DNA from: Phyllobacteriaceae bacterium
GTDB lineage: Bacteria > Pseudomonadota > Alphaproteobacteria > Rhizobiales > Rhizobiaceae
Length of the DNA stretch: 64,000 nucleotides
Direction: 5' to 3'
Assembly: GCA_002708825.1 (NCBI GenBank)
Contig: PAPF01000026.1
Span: 62,001-126,000 of the forward strand
The notes under the pieces were generated by a model that saw only the letters and a list, made by a program, of their open reading frames with translations, was not told the origin of the DNA and ran no database searches. The position numbers were made by a program, and so were the translations under genes. Of the stretch, positions 1-10,762 are shown piece by piece. Every line of letters begins with the position of its first letter. Position 1 is the stretch's first letter.

Positions 1-1056
1 CTGGGCGATGCCGGCGCGGCCATCCACATCCACCGCGACCCGACCGGGGAAAAGGCGAACCTGTTTGCCACCATAGGTCCGGACCGGCCGGGCGGCGTGG
101 TGCTGTCCGGTCACACCGATGTCGTGCCGGCGCTGGAACCGGAATGGGAAGGCGATCCCTTCGCCATGCGCATGGACGATGGGCGCCTTTACGGGCGGGG
201 GACATGCGACATGAAGGGCTTCATCGCCTGCATGCTGGCGATGGCTCAAACCTTCGCCGCCCGTGACCTGGCGCGCCCGGTCCATTTCGCGCTCACCTAT
301 GACGAGGAAGTGGGCTGCCTCGGCGCCCGCCAACTGGTGCGGGATCTGGCCGCCGCCGGCATCAGGCCGGCCGCCGCCATCATCGGCGAGCCGACAAACA
401 TGCGCATGATCGAGGGCCACAAGGGCTGCTGCGAATACACCACCCGTTTCAAGGGGCTGGAAGGCCATGGCTCCGACCCGGACGCCGGCGTCAACGCCAT
501 CGAATATGCCGTGCGTTACGCTGCCCGGCTTGCCGAACTGGGCCGCGGCCTGCGCGCCGAACCGGTGGAAGGGTCGCGCTTCCGCCCGCCCTTCACCACG
601 GTCCAGATCGGCCGCATCGAGGGCGGCGCGGCGCGCAACGTGATTGCCGGCGACTGCATGATCGAATGGGAAATGCGCCCCGTCCGTCCGGACGACGCGG
701 GAAAGGTCAAGCGCGCCTTGCAGCTTTTCTGCGACGAGGTGCTGCTGCCGGAAATGCGCAGCGTCTCGCCCGCCTGCTCCATCGAGACCGAGGTGATCGG
801 CGAGGTTGCCGGGCTGGAGCCGGTGACAGACAACGAGGCCCGCGACATCGTCGCCCGGCTGACCGGTGCCAACGACTGCGATGTGGTGGCGTTCGGTACG
901 GAGGCCGGGCTGTTCCAGGAATTCGGCATGTCGGCCATCGTCTGCGGCCCCGGTTCCATTGAACAGGCCCACAAGCCGAACGAATATGTGGCCCTGTCGG
1001 AACTGGAGAAATGCCTCTCCATGCTGGAAGGACTTGCCGCGACATTGTCGCGTTGA
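1..1056 (+). CDS. argE: Acetylornithine deacetylase, 5' end outside window
   Basis: M20 zinc peptidase family enzyme that removes the acetyl group from N2-acetylornithine in arginine synthesis, in the cytoplasm. The frame is open from base 1, so the true start lies upstream; 351 residues are visible of a family usual of about 385. Visible motifs in order are SGHTDVVP (metal His and Asp), GRGTCDMKG (bridging Asp), YDEEVGC (catalytic and metal Glu), GEPTNM, and the C-terminal CGPGSIEQAHKPNEY with the last metal His. The lid/dimerisation domain lies between GEPTNM and the C-terminal motif. A succinyl-diaminopimelate desuccinylase is the main alternative, but GEPTNM and the C-terminal motif favour ArgE. 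Confidence 0.85.
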   Translation: MGDAGAAIHIHRDPTGEKANLFATIGPDRPGGVVLSGHTDVVPALEPEWEGDPFAMRMDDGRLYGRGTCDMKGFIACMLAMAQTFAARDLARPVHFALTYDEEVGCLGARQLVRDLAAAGIRPAAAIIGEPTNMRMIEGHKGCCEYTTRFKGLEGHGSDPDAGVNAIEYAVRYAARLAELGRGLRAEPVEGSRFRPPFTTVQIGRIEGGAARNVIAGDCMIEWEMRPVRPDDAGKVKRALQLFCDEVLLPEMRSVSPACSIETEVIGEVAGLEPVTDNEARDIVARLTGANDCDVVAFGTEAGLFQEFGMSAIVCGPGSIEQAHKPNEYVALSELEKCLSMLEGLAATLSR

Positions 1057-1077
1057 GCCATGCGCAGCGGCGCAGGC

Positions 1078-1458
1078 CTATTGCGTCGCCACCCACCAGG
1101 TATTGCCATCCGGGTCGCGGAACCCGGCGCGCAGGTCGTCGTCGTCGCGTTTGCGAACCGGTTCCTGCACGCTGGGCGCGTCAAACGCCATGGCGCGTTC
1201 ATGGGCCGCCTGCGCGTCCTCCACATAGACATGCAGGTGTGTATCGCCGGAGCGCCATTCGCTCGCACCACCGCCGATCATGACCACGGAATCGCCGATC
1301 CTCACTTCCGCATGCATCAGTGACCCGTCCGGCCGGTCGAAACGGCGCAGAAGCGTTGCGCCGAATACGTTGCCCAGGAAATTGATCAGGCCCTGGGCAT
1401 CCGGACTGATGAGATAGGGGCTCACGCAGGTATAGCCTTCGGGCTTCCACTCGGGCAT
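1078..1458 (-). CDS. VOC family (glyoxalase / PhnB-like) protein
   Basis: A 126-residue single-domain member of the vicinal oxygen chelate superfamily, the fold shared by glyoxalase I, extradiol dioxygenases and antibiotic-binding proteins. It opens with the PhnB-type pattern CVSPYLISPDAQGLINFL, carries an HAEVRIGDSVVMIG strand-turn, and ends with FRDPDGNTWWVA, the usual closing motif. The motif order fits the PhnB/YdcG-like group, whose substrates are mostly unknown. It converges on argE with a 21-bp gap and lies downstream of the MFS gene on the same strand, about 65 bp away, so the two could be cotranscribed. No substrate can be assigned. Confidence 0.75.
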   Translation of the reverse strand: MPEWKPEGYTCVSPYLISPDAQGLINFLGNVFGATLLRRFDRPDGSLMHAEVRIGDSVVMIGGGASEWRSGDTHLHVYVEDAQAAHERAMAFDAPSVQEPVRKRDDDDLRAGFRDPDGNTWWVATQ

Positions 1459-1522
1459 GGCGGCACTCCTCTGCTGCTTCCCTCCACGGTGACATAGGGT
1501 GGCAATTCAGGCCAGCCACTCC

Positions 1523-2746
1523 TCAACGCAAGCCGCCAGCCATGCGCGCCGCTTCCGGGAATTGCCGCAATTTCAGCATCGCCACGGCGCCGAACACCGG
1601 GCCGGGCACGAGCACGAGAAACACCCAGCGCCAGCTTCCCGCCCATTGCGCGACCAGCGGAATGAGCCAGATGGCTCCGATGGTGATGGCAAAGCCCACG
1701 CCCATTTGCAGCGCCAGCGCCGATCCCACCCAGCCGGGTTCCGACAATTCGGTCACGGCGGCGGAAAACTGTGCGCTGTCGGCGATCACGCTCACGCCCC
1801 AGACCAGCGCGACGGCGGTGAATAGCCAGGCCGGACCGTCGAAGGTGAAGCCGATGGCAATGGCGCATGTGCCGGACAGGGCGAGTGCCAGCGCCGTGGT
1901 GTGGCAGCGCCCGATCCGGTCGGCGAGCCAGCCGCCGGCCGCAGCGCCGGCAAAGCCGATGGCGATGACGGCGAATGTCAGCGCCGAGGCATTGCCGCCG
2001 GCAAGCGGGTTGCCTGCCGCCTGTGCCGCCTGCGCATAGGCAAGGAACCAGCCCCAGACCGCATAGAGTTCCCACATGTGGCCGAAGTAACCGCCATTGG
2101 CGAGCATGACCGGCCGGTTGCGCAGGATCTCGCCGATCTGGCCGAGGCGGGCCGGCGCGCGCGGAAACGGGTAGGGGCCTTCCTTCAGCGCGAAGGCGAA
2201 GATCAGCGACGCGGCGAGGGCAAAGGCGGAACTGGCCAGGACGACCAGCCGCCAGTCGACCCCGCCGCCGAGCGCCCGCACCAGATGGGGCAGGGCGGAG
2301 CCGACCGTCAGCGCGCCGATCATGACGCCCATTGCGAGGCCCCGCCCGGTGCGGAACCAGGTGGCGATCAGCTTGACCGCCGGCGGATAGACGCCGGCCA
2401 GCGCAACGCCGGTCAGGATGCGCGCGGCGATGGCAAGCGCAATCCCCGGTTCCGCCAGCAGGAGGAGATTGGCGGCGCAGGCAAGCGCCGCCGCTCCGGC
2501 CATCATGGCCCCGTGCGGCCAGCGGTCGCCCAAGCCCAGGAAGGCTGACAGCAGCGCGCCGGTGACGAAACCGGCCTGCACGCCATTGGTGAGCCAGGCC
2601 GCCGCGCTTGTGCCCAGCGCCCAGCGGTCGATGAGAACCGGCAGCACCGCCGTGGCCGAAAACCACGTCGTCAGCGACATCAGGGTCGCCGCGCAGATCA
2701 GCGCCAGGAAGCGCCAGCGTCCTTGTGCCGCCGTGTCTTCGGCCAT
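1523..2746 (-). CDS. Major facilitator superfamily transporter
   Basis: A 407-residue inner-membrane carrier with twelve predicted hydrophobic segments. I chose the ATG at 2746 (protein begins MAEDTAAQGRWR) because AAGGAG stands a few bases upstream; a longer open frame reaches 2851 but has no such site and an untypical hydrophilic leader. The loop-2 region SAFLGLGDRWPHG is an MFS-like A motif, and LADRIGRCHTTAL is its repeat after TM8. Substrate cannot be told; the family has many drug and metabolite exporters. It is divergent from the metallo-hydrolase at 2934 across a 187-bp gap that must hold both promoters. Confidence 0.8.
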   Translation of the reverse strand: MAEDTAAQGRWRFLALICAATLMSLTTWFSATAVLPVLIDRWALGTSAAAWLTNGVQAGFVTGALLSAFLGLGDRWPHGAMMAGAAALACAANLLLLAEPGIALAIAARILTGVALAGVYPPAVKLIATWFRTGRGLAMGVMIGALTVGSALPHLVRALGGGVDWRLVVLASSAFALAASLIFAFALKEGPYPFPRAPARLGQIGEILRNRPVMLANGGYFGHMWELYAVWGWFLAYAQAAQAAGNPLAGGNASALTFAVIAIGFAGAAAGGWLADRIGRCHTTALALALSGTCAIAIGFTFDGPAWLFTAVALVWGVSVIADSAQFSAAVTELSEPGWVGSALALQMGVGFAITIGAIWLIPLVAQWAGSWRWVFLVLVPGPVFGAVAMLKLRQFPEAARMAGGLR

Positions 2747-2933
2747 GCGGTGATCTCCTTTTTCACTGCGAGACTTGGTGTCACGGCAGAGGGAGCGGGG
2801 CAAGTCCGTCAAGCATGGTGAAACGCTGCGTTCATTCACGTTCACGATCACAAAACGCGTGATGACCTTGCCGCCCGGAAAACCTTTGCCATCCTAGCTC
2901 CTGCTGAATGCAACAGCCAAAGGGAGATCGCTG

Positions 2934-3914
2934 ATGACCGCAAAGACCGACCGCCGTACCCTTTTCAAGATGGCCGGCCTCACGGCTGCCGCCGCGCTTG
3001 CCGCCCCTCAGATCATGGTTCGCAAGGCTTTCGCCGAAACGGCCGCCATGCCGGCGGCGACAGCGTTCAACCAGTTCAGGCTGGGTGATTTCACGGTTAC
3101 CACCGTCAATGACGGCACCACCGTGATGGAGAATCCCCAGGGCACGTTCGGCACCGACCAGTCCGTCGAGACGGTCTCCGAACTGCTCCAGGCGCACTAT
3201 CTGCCCACTGACAAGCTGGTCAACGGCTTCGCGCCCACCGTCGTCAATACCGGTTCCGATGTCGTCCTGTTCGATACCGGCCTTGGCGAGGGCGCGCGCG
3301 GCAACGGCATGGGGCAATTGTCGGCCCGCATGGCCGCCGCCGGAATCGCGCCCGAGGATGTGACGGTGGTCGTCCTCACCCACATGCATCCCGACCACAT
3401 CGGCGGCCTCATGGAGGGCGACAAGCCGGCCTTCCCGAACGCCCGCTATGTGACCGGCCAGGCCGAATACGACTTCTGGGCCGACGATGCGCGCGCCGGA
3501 ACGCCGGGCGAGCGGGTCCATAATCTCGTCAAGGCCAAGGTCGTGCCGCTGGCCGACAAGATGACCTTCATCGGCGACGGTGGCGAGGTGGTGCCGGGCA
3601 TCCCCGGCATGGCCGCCGCCGGCCACACGCCGGGCCACATGATCTACCGTCTCGAATCGGGCGGCCGTCAGCTTGTCGTCACAGCCGACACGGCCAATCA
3701 TTTCGTGCTGTCGCTGCAGCGCCCGGAATGGGAGGTGCGCTTCGACATGGACAAGGCCATGGCCGCGAAGAGCCGGAAAATGGTGTTCGACATGATCGCC
3801 GCCGACCGGCTGCCGTTCATCGGCTACCACATGCCGTTCCCCTCCGTCGGTTTCGTGGAGAAGATGGACACCGGCTACCGCTTCATCCCCGAGACCTACC
3901 AGTTCGATCTCTGA
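2934..3914 (+). CDS. Tat-exported metallo-beta-lactamase-fold hydrolase
   Basis: A 326-residue MBL-fold enzyme predicted to act in the periplasm. The N-terminus has a twin-arginine signal (DRRTLFKMAG followed by an alanine-rich stretch), so it should be exported folded with its metals. The metal signature THMHPDHIGG gives the HxHxDH set. A further His is in AAGHTPGHM, the bridging Asp is in VTADTANH, and a late His is in GYHMPFP. The overall pattern is that of quorum-quenching-type lactonases and AHL-lactonase-like proteins, but the substrate is not decided by these motifs. AGGGAG precedes the ATG. A strong hairpin with a T-rich tail follows the stop. Confidence 0.82.
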   Translation: MTAKTDRRTLFKMAGLTAAAALAAPQIMVRKAFAETAAMPAATAFNQFRLGDFTVTTVNDGTTVMENPQGTFGTDQSVETVSELLQAHYLPTDKLVNGFAPTVVNTGSDVVLFDTGLGEGARGNGMGQLSARMAAAGIAPEDVTVVVLTHMHPDHIGGLMEGDKPAFPNARYVTGQAEYDFWADDARAGTPGERVHNLVKAKVVPLADKMTFIGDGGEVVPGIPGMAAAGHTPGHMIYRLESGGRQLVVTADTANHFVLSLQRPEWEVRFDMDKAMAAKSRKMVFDMIAADRLPFIGYHMPFPSVGFVEKMDTGYRFIPETYQFDL

Positions 3915-3933
3915 TCGCCGGCACTGTGTTTCG

Positions 3934-3966
3934 AAAAGCCCCGGCCGCCGCGCCGGGGCTTTTCTC
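3934..3966 (+). terminator. Rho-independent terminator after the MBL hydrolase
   Basis: Perfect 11-bp stem (AAAAGCCCCGG at 3934-3944 with CCGGGGCTTTT at 3953-3963) around an 8-base loop, followed by TCT. It lies 20 bases after the stop of the hydrolase gene and before guaB. Confidence 0.8.
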
Positions 3967-4057
3967 TTGTGCATTGCAAAATCGGTCGTGCTGATGTCTT
4001 TCCATCGCCGCAAAGACGTGGTACCAGCCAGCGCCAATCCTGAAAGGGACTTCTTGA

Positions 4058-5623
<1,566 letters not shown>

Positions 5624-5728
5624 CGCGCCATCTCCGCCATGACAGGCTCCCTGCCGGGGGCTTGTCCTTGTTCGCCGGCCCGGTCTAGCGTGCAACAGGG
5701 GGCAGGCAGGTCACGGCAAGGATGACGA

Positions 5729-6148
5729 ATGAACCAGGCTCTCATATTCTGGCCCATGCTGGCCCAGGTGGCGCTCGTCTACGGCGTCTATGTCCTCATA
5801 TCGCGCCGCCGTATCGCCGCCGTCAAATCGGGCAGCGCCCAGCCCTCGCAGTTCCGGGAAAACCAGGTCGAGCCGCCCGAAAGCCTGTTCGTGCGCAACA
5901 ACCTCGCCAACCAGTATGAACTGCCTGTGCTGTTCTATGCCTGCTGCCTGTCCTTCTATGTGACGGAAGGCGTCGGCGCCGTGCCGCTGGCGCTGGCCTG
6001 GGTCTTCGCGGCCTCGCGCTATGCCCATGCCTGGATCCACATCACCACGAACCGCATACGCCACCGCCGCGCCATGTTCATCATGGGCTTCCTGGTGCTG
6101 GGCGCCATGTGGCTCTGGTTTGCCGCGCATGTCGCGGGGCTTGTCTGA
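5729..6148 (+). CDS. MAPEG family membrane protein
   Basis: A 139-residue protein with four hydrophobic segments and the MAPEG fold (membrane-associated proteins in eicosanoid and glutathione metabolism). The conserved centre is VRNNLANQYELPVLFYA, where the Asn/Gln-Glu-x-Pro pattern marks the family's glutathione-binding helix. Bacterial members are mostly uncharacterised; some have glutathione transferase or peroxidase activity. A second, distinct MAPEG gene is present at 55401. AAGGATG lies close before the ATG. It converges on the adenylate cyclase gene with only 10 bases between the stops. Confidence 0.8.
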   Translation: MNQALIFWPMLAQVALVYGVYVLISRRRIAAVKSGSAQPSQFRENQVEPPESLFVRNNLANQYELPVLFYACCLSFYVTEGVGAVPLALAWVFAASRYAHAWIHITTNRIRHRRAMFIMGFLVLGAMWLWFAAHVAGLV

Positions 6149-6158
6149 GCGGGGCCGG

Positions 6159-7532
6159 TCAGGCTTGCCTGGGGGCGATGCCGCGCAGGTAGTAGCAATC
6201 GGTCCGGCCAACGCCCTTCATGTCCACCATCCCGCGATGCTCGAAGACAAAGCGGCCCCGCAGTTCTTCTGCCACGGCCGCGCTGGCCTGGATGGCACCG
6301 GGCACGGAATATTCCTCCAGCCGCGCGGCGATGTTCACCGTGTCGCCCCAGACGTCATAGGCATATTTGCGCGTGCCGATCACGCCGGCCACCACCGGGC
6401 CGCAGTGAATGCCGATGCGCAGTTCGATCGTCTCGCCGGTCTCGTTGCCGATCAGCCGTACCGCTTCCATCATGTCGAGCGCCATGCGCGCTGAGGCCGC
6501 GACATGGTCGGTCTGCGGATCGGGCAGGCCGCCGGCCACCATGTAGGCATCGCCCACGGTCTTGATCTTCTCCAGCCCGTGCCGGGCCGCCAGGTCGTCG
6601 AAGGCGGAGAAGATGCGGTTGAGGAAATTGACCGTTTCGGCCGCCGGAAGCCGTCCCGCGCGTGGCGAGAAATCGACGACGTCGGCAAACAGGATGGTCA
6701 CCGTTGCAAGCCCGTCGGCAATCATCCGGTCAGGGCGGGTCTTGAGCCTCTGGGCGATGGACCCCGGCAGGATGTTGGCCAGCAGCCGTTCGGATCGCTG
6801 GTGCTCCATCTCCAGCGCGTCCTCGGCCCGCGCAGCCTCCCGGAAGGCGAAGAGCACGGTGGCATAGACGAGAAAGAAGGAGAACGGCACGGTGATGAAG
6901 AACATGATGTCGGAGAACACCGGGTCGTCGGGTATGAACGGGGCGGGCTTGGTGAAGAACTGCTCGGTCAGCACGAAGCCGGCAAAGGCGATCAGGGTGA
7001 CGGTCGCCGACAGGCGCAGGCGGTCCGCGCCGAAGACCAGCATGGAGGCCGCAACGCCCGGCAGGAAATAGAAATGCAGCCCGGAATCGCGGCCGAAATA
7101 CCAAGTGTAGAGCACGGCGAACAGGAGCCAGACGAGACAAAGGTGAAAACCCGAAGCCCAGTCGTTCATCCGGTTCCATAGCGGCGTGACGGCGAACAGC
7201 ACGATCTGCGGGGAAAGCGTGAGAGCCGGCAGCCACAGCGCTTTGGCGTCCCAGGCAAGATAGAGCGCGATATAGGGAACGGTCATCAGCGAGACCATCG
7301 CCGAAAGCACATTGATCACCGCCAGGCGCCGGGCCACGCGGGGTGGATAGCCGCCCGTGCCATAGGTCGCCCAGGCGCGGGTGAAACGCCAGAAGGCGCC
7401 TGCCGTCCTGCCAGGCAGAAGACCGGGCAGGCGGACGGGCTGCGCGACTTCCGGATACGCATTGCCTTTCTGATGCTTCAAGCCGTCATGCCCCTCTGGC
7501 TGCGAGCGCCACCATAGCCGCAAGATGACCAT
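6159..7532 (-). CDS. Membrane-bound class III adenylate cyclase
   Basis: A 457-residue protein predicted to make cAMP from ATP. Residues about 70-230 hold roughly six hydrophobic segments; a short helix (NILPGSIAQRLK) links them to the cyclase domain at about 275-440. LFADVVDFS carries the first metal Asp and DAYM in KTVGDAYMVAGG the second. The Lys of LEKIKTVG and the Asp of YAYDVWGD are the adenine-selecting pair, which argues for ATP rather than GTP. AARLEEYS supplies the Asn/Arg transition-state region. There is no HAMP or obvious sensor domain, so the membrane part may itself sense. The start is uncertain: the ATG at 7532 lacks a clear ribosome site. Confidence 0.85.
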   Translation of the reverse strand: MVILRLWWRSQPEGHDGLKHQKGNAYPEVAQPVRLPGLLPGRTAGAFWRFTRAWATYGTGGYPPRVARRLAVINVLSAMVSLMTVPYIALYLAWDAKALWLPALTLSPQIVLFAVTPLWNRMNDWASGFHLCLVWLLFAVLYTWYFGRDSGLHFYFLPGVAASMLVFGADRLRLSATVTLIAFAGFVLTEQFFTKPAPFIPDDPVFSDIMFFITVPFSFFLVYATVLFAFREAARAEDALEMEHQRSERLLANILPGSIAQRLKTRPDRMIADGLATVTILFADVVDFSPRAGRLPAAETVNFLNRIFSAFDDLAARHGLEKIKTVGDAYMVAGGLPDPQTDHVAASARMALDMMEAVRLIGNETGETIELRIGIHCGPVVAGVIGTRKYAYDVWGDTVNIAARLEEYSVPGAIQASAAVAEELRGRFVFEHRGMVDMKGVGRTDCYYLRGIAPRQA

Positions 7533-7703
7533 GCGTCACGTTTCAATTGAATGACACTTCAGCACCCGTCGGGCTCGCGTCCCCGGCCGGGCCGTGACCG
7601 GTGCGGGGGTACTGGCCGCCACCCTGGCAGGCAAGTGGCAAGCCTTGCATTTGACCGGTCCGGCCTGTAGCCAGACCGCTACAGACAGGAAGGCGGGCAA
7701 CGC

Positions 7704-8993
7704 ATGCGACTGGGCGGACGGCTGGCTGCGGCCATCGAGATACTTGACGACATGAACGCCCGGCGCCGGCCGGCGGCCGATGCCTTGCGCGACTGGGGCA
7801 TTTCCCACCGATTCGCCGGTTCGGGCGACCGTGCCGCCATCGGCAATATCGTCTACGATGCGCTGCGCTGGCGGGCGTCATCGCGCTGGCGTTTCGATGC
7901 GGAAACCGCGCGTGCGGAAGCCTTCGGCGCCCTGGTCAGCGGCTTCGGCATGACCCTCGCCGCCATCAATGCCGAACTGGAAGGCGACAGGTTCGCACCC
8001 GAACCGCTGTCCGGCGGGGAATGCAGCGCCTGGGAATCCCGGCCGCTGGAATCGGCGCCCGATCACGTGCGCGCCGAATGCCCGCAATGGTGCGCGCCGC
8101 TGTTTGCGGAGGCCTTCGGCGATGACTGGATCGGCGAGGCAAGGGCGCTTGCCGGAAGGCCGCCGCTGGATTTGCGGGTCAACACGCTGAAGGCGTCGCC
8201 GGACAAGGTGGCGCGCGCGCTGGCCAAGGTGGATGCCGCCCCAATCGAGGGGCTGGCCGGCGCCTTGCGCATACCGCCCGTCGAAGGGCATGGCCGCCAT
8301 CCCAACATCACCGCCGAACCGGCTTTCCAGAAAGGCTGGTTCGAAGTGCAGGACTGCGGCAGCCAGATCGTCGCGGCGCTGGCCGCGCCGGACGGGCCGG
8401 CGCAGGTCTTCGACCTGTGTGCCGGTGGCGGCGGCAAGACGCTGGCGCTGGCCGCCAGCCAGGGCAACAAGGGCCAGGTCCATGCCTGGGATGCCGACAA
8501 GGCGCGCCTTGCCCCGATCTTCGAGCGCCTGCGCCGCGCCGGTACGCGCAATGTCCAGGTTCACGCCGCCGATGCCGATCTCTCGGCGCTGGAAGGGCAG
8601 ATGGACCTTGTTCTCGTCGATGCGCCCTGCACCGGTTCGGGTACCTGGCGCCGCCGCCCCGACACGAAATGGCGGCTGGCCGAATCGTCCCTTGAAAACC
8701 GGATCGGCGAACAGGCCGGCGTGCTCGACAATGCCGTCCGGTTCGTGCGTCCGGGCGGGCGGGTCGCCTATGTGACATGCTCGCTGTTCCCGCAGGAAAA
8801 CACCCGCCAGGCAAGGGCATTCCTGGAGCGGCATCCCGAATTCGCCGCCATGGACGCAATGGCCACTGCCACGGTTCGCCTTCCCGCACTCGCCCCGGCG
8901 ATGCGGCCGGACGGCAATGGCGGCCTGCTGCTCACGCCCGCGCGCACCGCGACCGACGGGTTCTTCCTCGCCCTGTTCGAGCGGCGCGCCTGA
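7704..8993 (+). CDS. RsmB/NOP-family RNA (cytosine-C5) methyltransferase
   Basis: A 429-residue SAM-dependent methyltransferase predicted to make m5C in RNA. The first 130 residues resemble the NusB-like/ferredoxin-like RNA-binding part of RsmB. The SAM site is FDLCAGGGGKTLALAA, motif IV is VDAPCTGSGTWRRRPDTKW with one catalytic Cys, and motif VI is YVTCSLFPQEN with the second Cys, the two-cysteine arrangement of the family. Whether the target is 16S C967 (RsmB) cannot be said because the N-terminal domain is divergent. AGGAAGG stands about ten bases before the ATG. Confidence 0.88.
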   Translation: MRLGGRLAAAIEILDDMNARRRPAADALRDWGISHRFAGSGDRAAIGNIVYDALRWRASSRWRFDAETARAEAFGALVSGFGMTLAAINAELEGDRFAPEPLSGGECSAWESRPLESAPDHVRAECPQWCAPLFAEAFGDDWIGEARALAGRPPLDLRVNTLKASPDKVARALAKVDAAPIEGLAGALRIPPVEGHGRHPNITAEPAFQKGWFEVQDCGSQIVAALAAPDGPAQVFDLCAGGGGKTLALAASQGNKGQVHAWDADKARLAPIFERLRRAGTRNVQVHAADADLSALEGQMDLVLVDAPCTGSGTWRRRPDTKWRLAESSLENRIGEQAGVLDNAVRFVRPGGRVAYVTCSLFPQENTRQARAFLERHPEFAAMDAMATATVRLPALAPAMRPDGNGGLLLTPARTATDGFFLALFERRA

Positions 8994-9004
8994 GGCAGAC
9001 TGAC

Positions 9005-9030
9005 GGAACTGCGACCCGGCGGACTGCGTA
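9005..9030 (+). promoter_or_regulatory. Near-match to EcfG stress promoter upstream of tspO
   Basis: GGAAC at 9005-9009, 17-base spacer, CGTA at 9027-9030; the last base differs from the EcfG consensus CGTT. It would start transcription about 30 bases before the tspO ATG. Listed because better matches recur elsewhere in the window. Confidence 0.35.
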
Positions 9031-9065
9031 TCAGCATTGATTGCAACGAAGACTGCCGGTGTACC

Positions 9066-9518
9066 ATGGCCCGTTACCTGACCCTCGCATTGTTCCTGTT
9101 CTTCGTCATCGGAGGCGGCACGCTGATCGGTGCCTCATCGCCACCGGGCGAATGGTACGCGGCCCTGGAGAAGCCGGCCTTCCAGCCGCCGGGCTGGCTG
9201 TTCGGGCCGGTCTGGACCGTGCTCTACATCCTGATCGCCATTGCCGGATGGCGGACATGGCAGCGCCGCGCGGAGGGGCCGGCCATGCAGGTATGGTTCG
9301 CCCAGATGGCGGTGAACTTCATCTGGTCCCCGGCCTTCTTCGTCATGCACTTGCCGGGTCTGGCGCTGGTCATCGTCCTGCTGCTGGCGGTTCTGGTCGC
9401 GGCTTTCATTTCGCTGAACTGGAACCGGGACCGGACATCGGCCATCCTGTTCATGCCTTACCTCGCATGGGTCAGCTTCGCATCGCTGCTCAATGCCGCC
9501 GTCTGGTGGCTGAACTGA
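9066..9518 (+). CDS. tspO: TspO/MBR family protein
   Basis: A 150-residue protein with five transmembrane helices, the bacterial relative of the mitochondrial translocator protein. It binds tetrapyrroles such as protoporphyrin IX and is linked to stress and to light/oxygen control in alphaproteobacteria. Family marks are YAALEKPAFQPPGWLFGPVW (loop 1 and start of TM2), a WAW-type TM3 replaced here by NFIWSPAFF, the LNWNRDRTSA loop, and YLAWVSFASLLNAAVWWLN at the end, which matches the cholesterol-recognition-like segment. The ribosome site is weak. A near-EcfG promoter lies upstream. Confidence 0.9.
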   Translation: MARYLTLALFLFFVIGGGTLIGASSPPGEWYAALEKPAFQPPGWLFGPVWTVLYILIAIAGWRTWQRRAEGPAMQVWFAQMAVNFIWSPAFFVMHLPGLALVIVLLLAVLVAAFISLNWNRDRTSAILFMPYLAWVSFASLLNAAVWWLN

Positions 9519-9597
9519 TCCCTGTTGCGCTGCACAACTTCCTTTGCCATGATCGCGCCCGGATGTGCCTTCGGGCATGCAAGCGAGGGAAAATGGC

Positions 9598-10062
9598 ATG
9601 CGCATGCCGGGTGGCGATGAGGTGAATCCCGATTTCGAGGCGCGGGTGCGCGAGAGCTTCGCACGCCAGCAGGCCATGGCGACCATCGGTGCCGAACTGA
9701 CGCGCGTCTCGCCCGGTGTCATCGAGATCGAGATGCCGTTCTCCGATCACCTCACGCAACAGCACGGGTTCTTGCATGCCGGCGTGATCTCGACGGCGCT
9801 GGATTCGGCCTGCGGCTATGCCGCCTATTCGATGATGCCTGCCGACGCCGCCATCCTGACCATCGAATTCAAGCTGAACCTGCTGTCGCCGGGCCGCGGC
9901 GAACGCTTCCTGTTTCGCGGCGAGGTCACAAAGCCGGGCCGGACGATCATGGTCACCGACGGGCGTGCCTATGCCTACGATGCCGAAGGCGAGGTCCGCC
10001 TCATCGCCACCATGACAGGAACGATGATGACCGTGCGTGGCCGCGAGGGACTTGCCGGGTAG
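9598..10062 (+). CDS. PaaI-type hot-dog-fold thioesterase
   Basis: A 154-residue acyl-CoA thioesterase of the 4HBT/PaaI group. HGFLHAGVISTALDSACGYAA is typical of the family: the HGG-like element appears here as HGFLHAG, and the Asp/Ser helix follows. A second conserved strand is IEFKLNLLSPGRGE. GAGGG before the ATG at 9598 decides the start; a GTG at 9565 would add eleven residues with no conservation signal. The substrate is unknown; phenylacetyl-type or medium-chain acyl-CoAs are possible by family. It precedes the nucleosidase gene on the same strand by 27 bases. Confidence 0.82.
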   Translation: MRMPGGDEVNPDFEARVRESFARQQAMATIGAELTRVSPGVIEIEMPFSDHLTQQHGFLHAGVISTALDSACGYAAYSMMPADAAILTIEFKLNLLSPGRGERFLFRGEVTKPGRTIMVTDGRAYAYDAEGEVRLIATMTGTMMTVRGREGLAG

Positions 10063-10089
10063 ACACGCAAAAAGGGCAGGGGGGATTTC

Positions 10090-10728
10090 GTGCCGCATCG
10101 CTTGCTGAAACCCGTCGCGGGCAGACACGTGCTTTATGTCATGGCGGCCGAACCCGAATACGGTCCGCATCTGCAATCCCGCTTCACCCCGCTCGTTACC
10201 GGCGTCGGCCCGGTGGAAGCCGGCACGCGCATGGGTGTGGCGCTGGCGCGCCTCGAGGCGCGTGAAGCCCTGCCGGATCTCGTCGTCTGCCTCGGATCCG
10301 CCGGTTCGGCGAAGCTGGAGCAGACGGAGGTCTACCAGGCATCGTCCGTCTCCTATCGTGACATGGACGCGTCGCCTCTGGGCTTTGAAAAAGGCTACAC
10401 GCCCTTCCTCGACCTGCCGCCGGAACTGCCGCTTCCCCATCATGTGGCCGGCCTGCCCGACGCCCGCCTGTCCACCGGCGCCAACATCGTGTCCGGCGCG
10501 GCCTATGACGCCATCGACGCCGACATGGTGGACATGGAAACCTTCGCCGTGCTGCGCGCCTGCATGGCATTCGACATTCCGCTGATCGGCTTGCGCGGCA
10601 TTTCCGATGGTGTGGCGGAATTGAAGCATGTCGACGACTGGATGCAATATCTCCACGTCATCGACGAGAAACTGGCCGATGCGGTGGACCGCGTCGAACG
10701 CGCGCTCGAAGCCGGCCTTCTGGATTGA
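10090..10728 (+). CDS. 5'-methylthioadenosine/S-adenosylhomocysteine nucleosidase
   Basis: A 212-residue cytoplasmic nucleosidase that cleaves MTA and SAH to adenine and the thio-ribose. It has the phosphorylase/nucleosidase pattern: VTGVGPVEAGTRMG near residue 40, CLGSAGSAKL for the base site, VDMETFAVLRAC with the ribose-binding Met-Glu pair, and LRGISDG with the catalytic Asp. It is somewhat shorter than E. coli MtnN (about 230). The GTG start at 10090 follows a strong AGGGGG. It probably shares a transcript with the thioesterase upstream. Confidence 0.85.
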   Translation: MPHRLLKPVAGRHVLYVMAAEPEYGPHLQSRFTPLVTGVGPVEAGTRMGVALARLEAREALPDLVVCLGSAGSAKLEQTEVYQASSVSYRDMDASPLGFEKGYTPFLDLPPELPLPHHVAGLPDARLSTGANIVSGAAYDAIDADMVDMETFAVLRACMAFDIPLIGLRGISDGVAELKHVDDWMQYLHVIDEKLADAVDRVERALEAGLLD

Positions 10729-10762
10729 GGCCGGTGCAACCTGCGACCCGCGATCCGCGTGG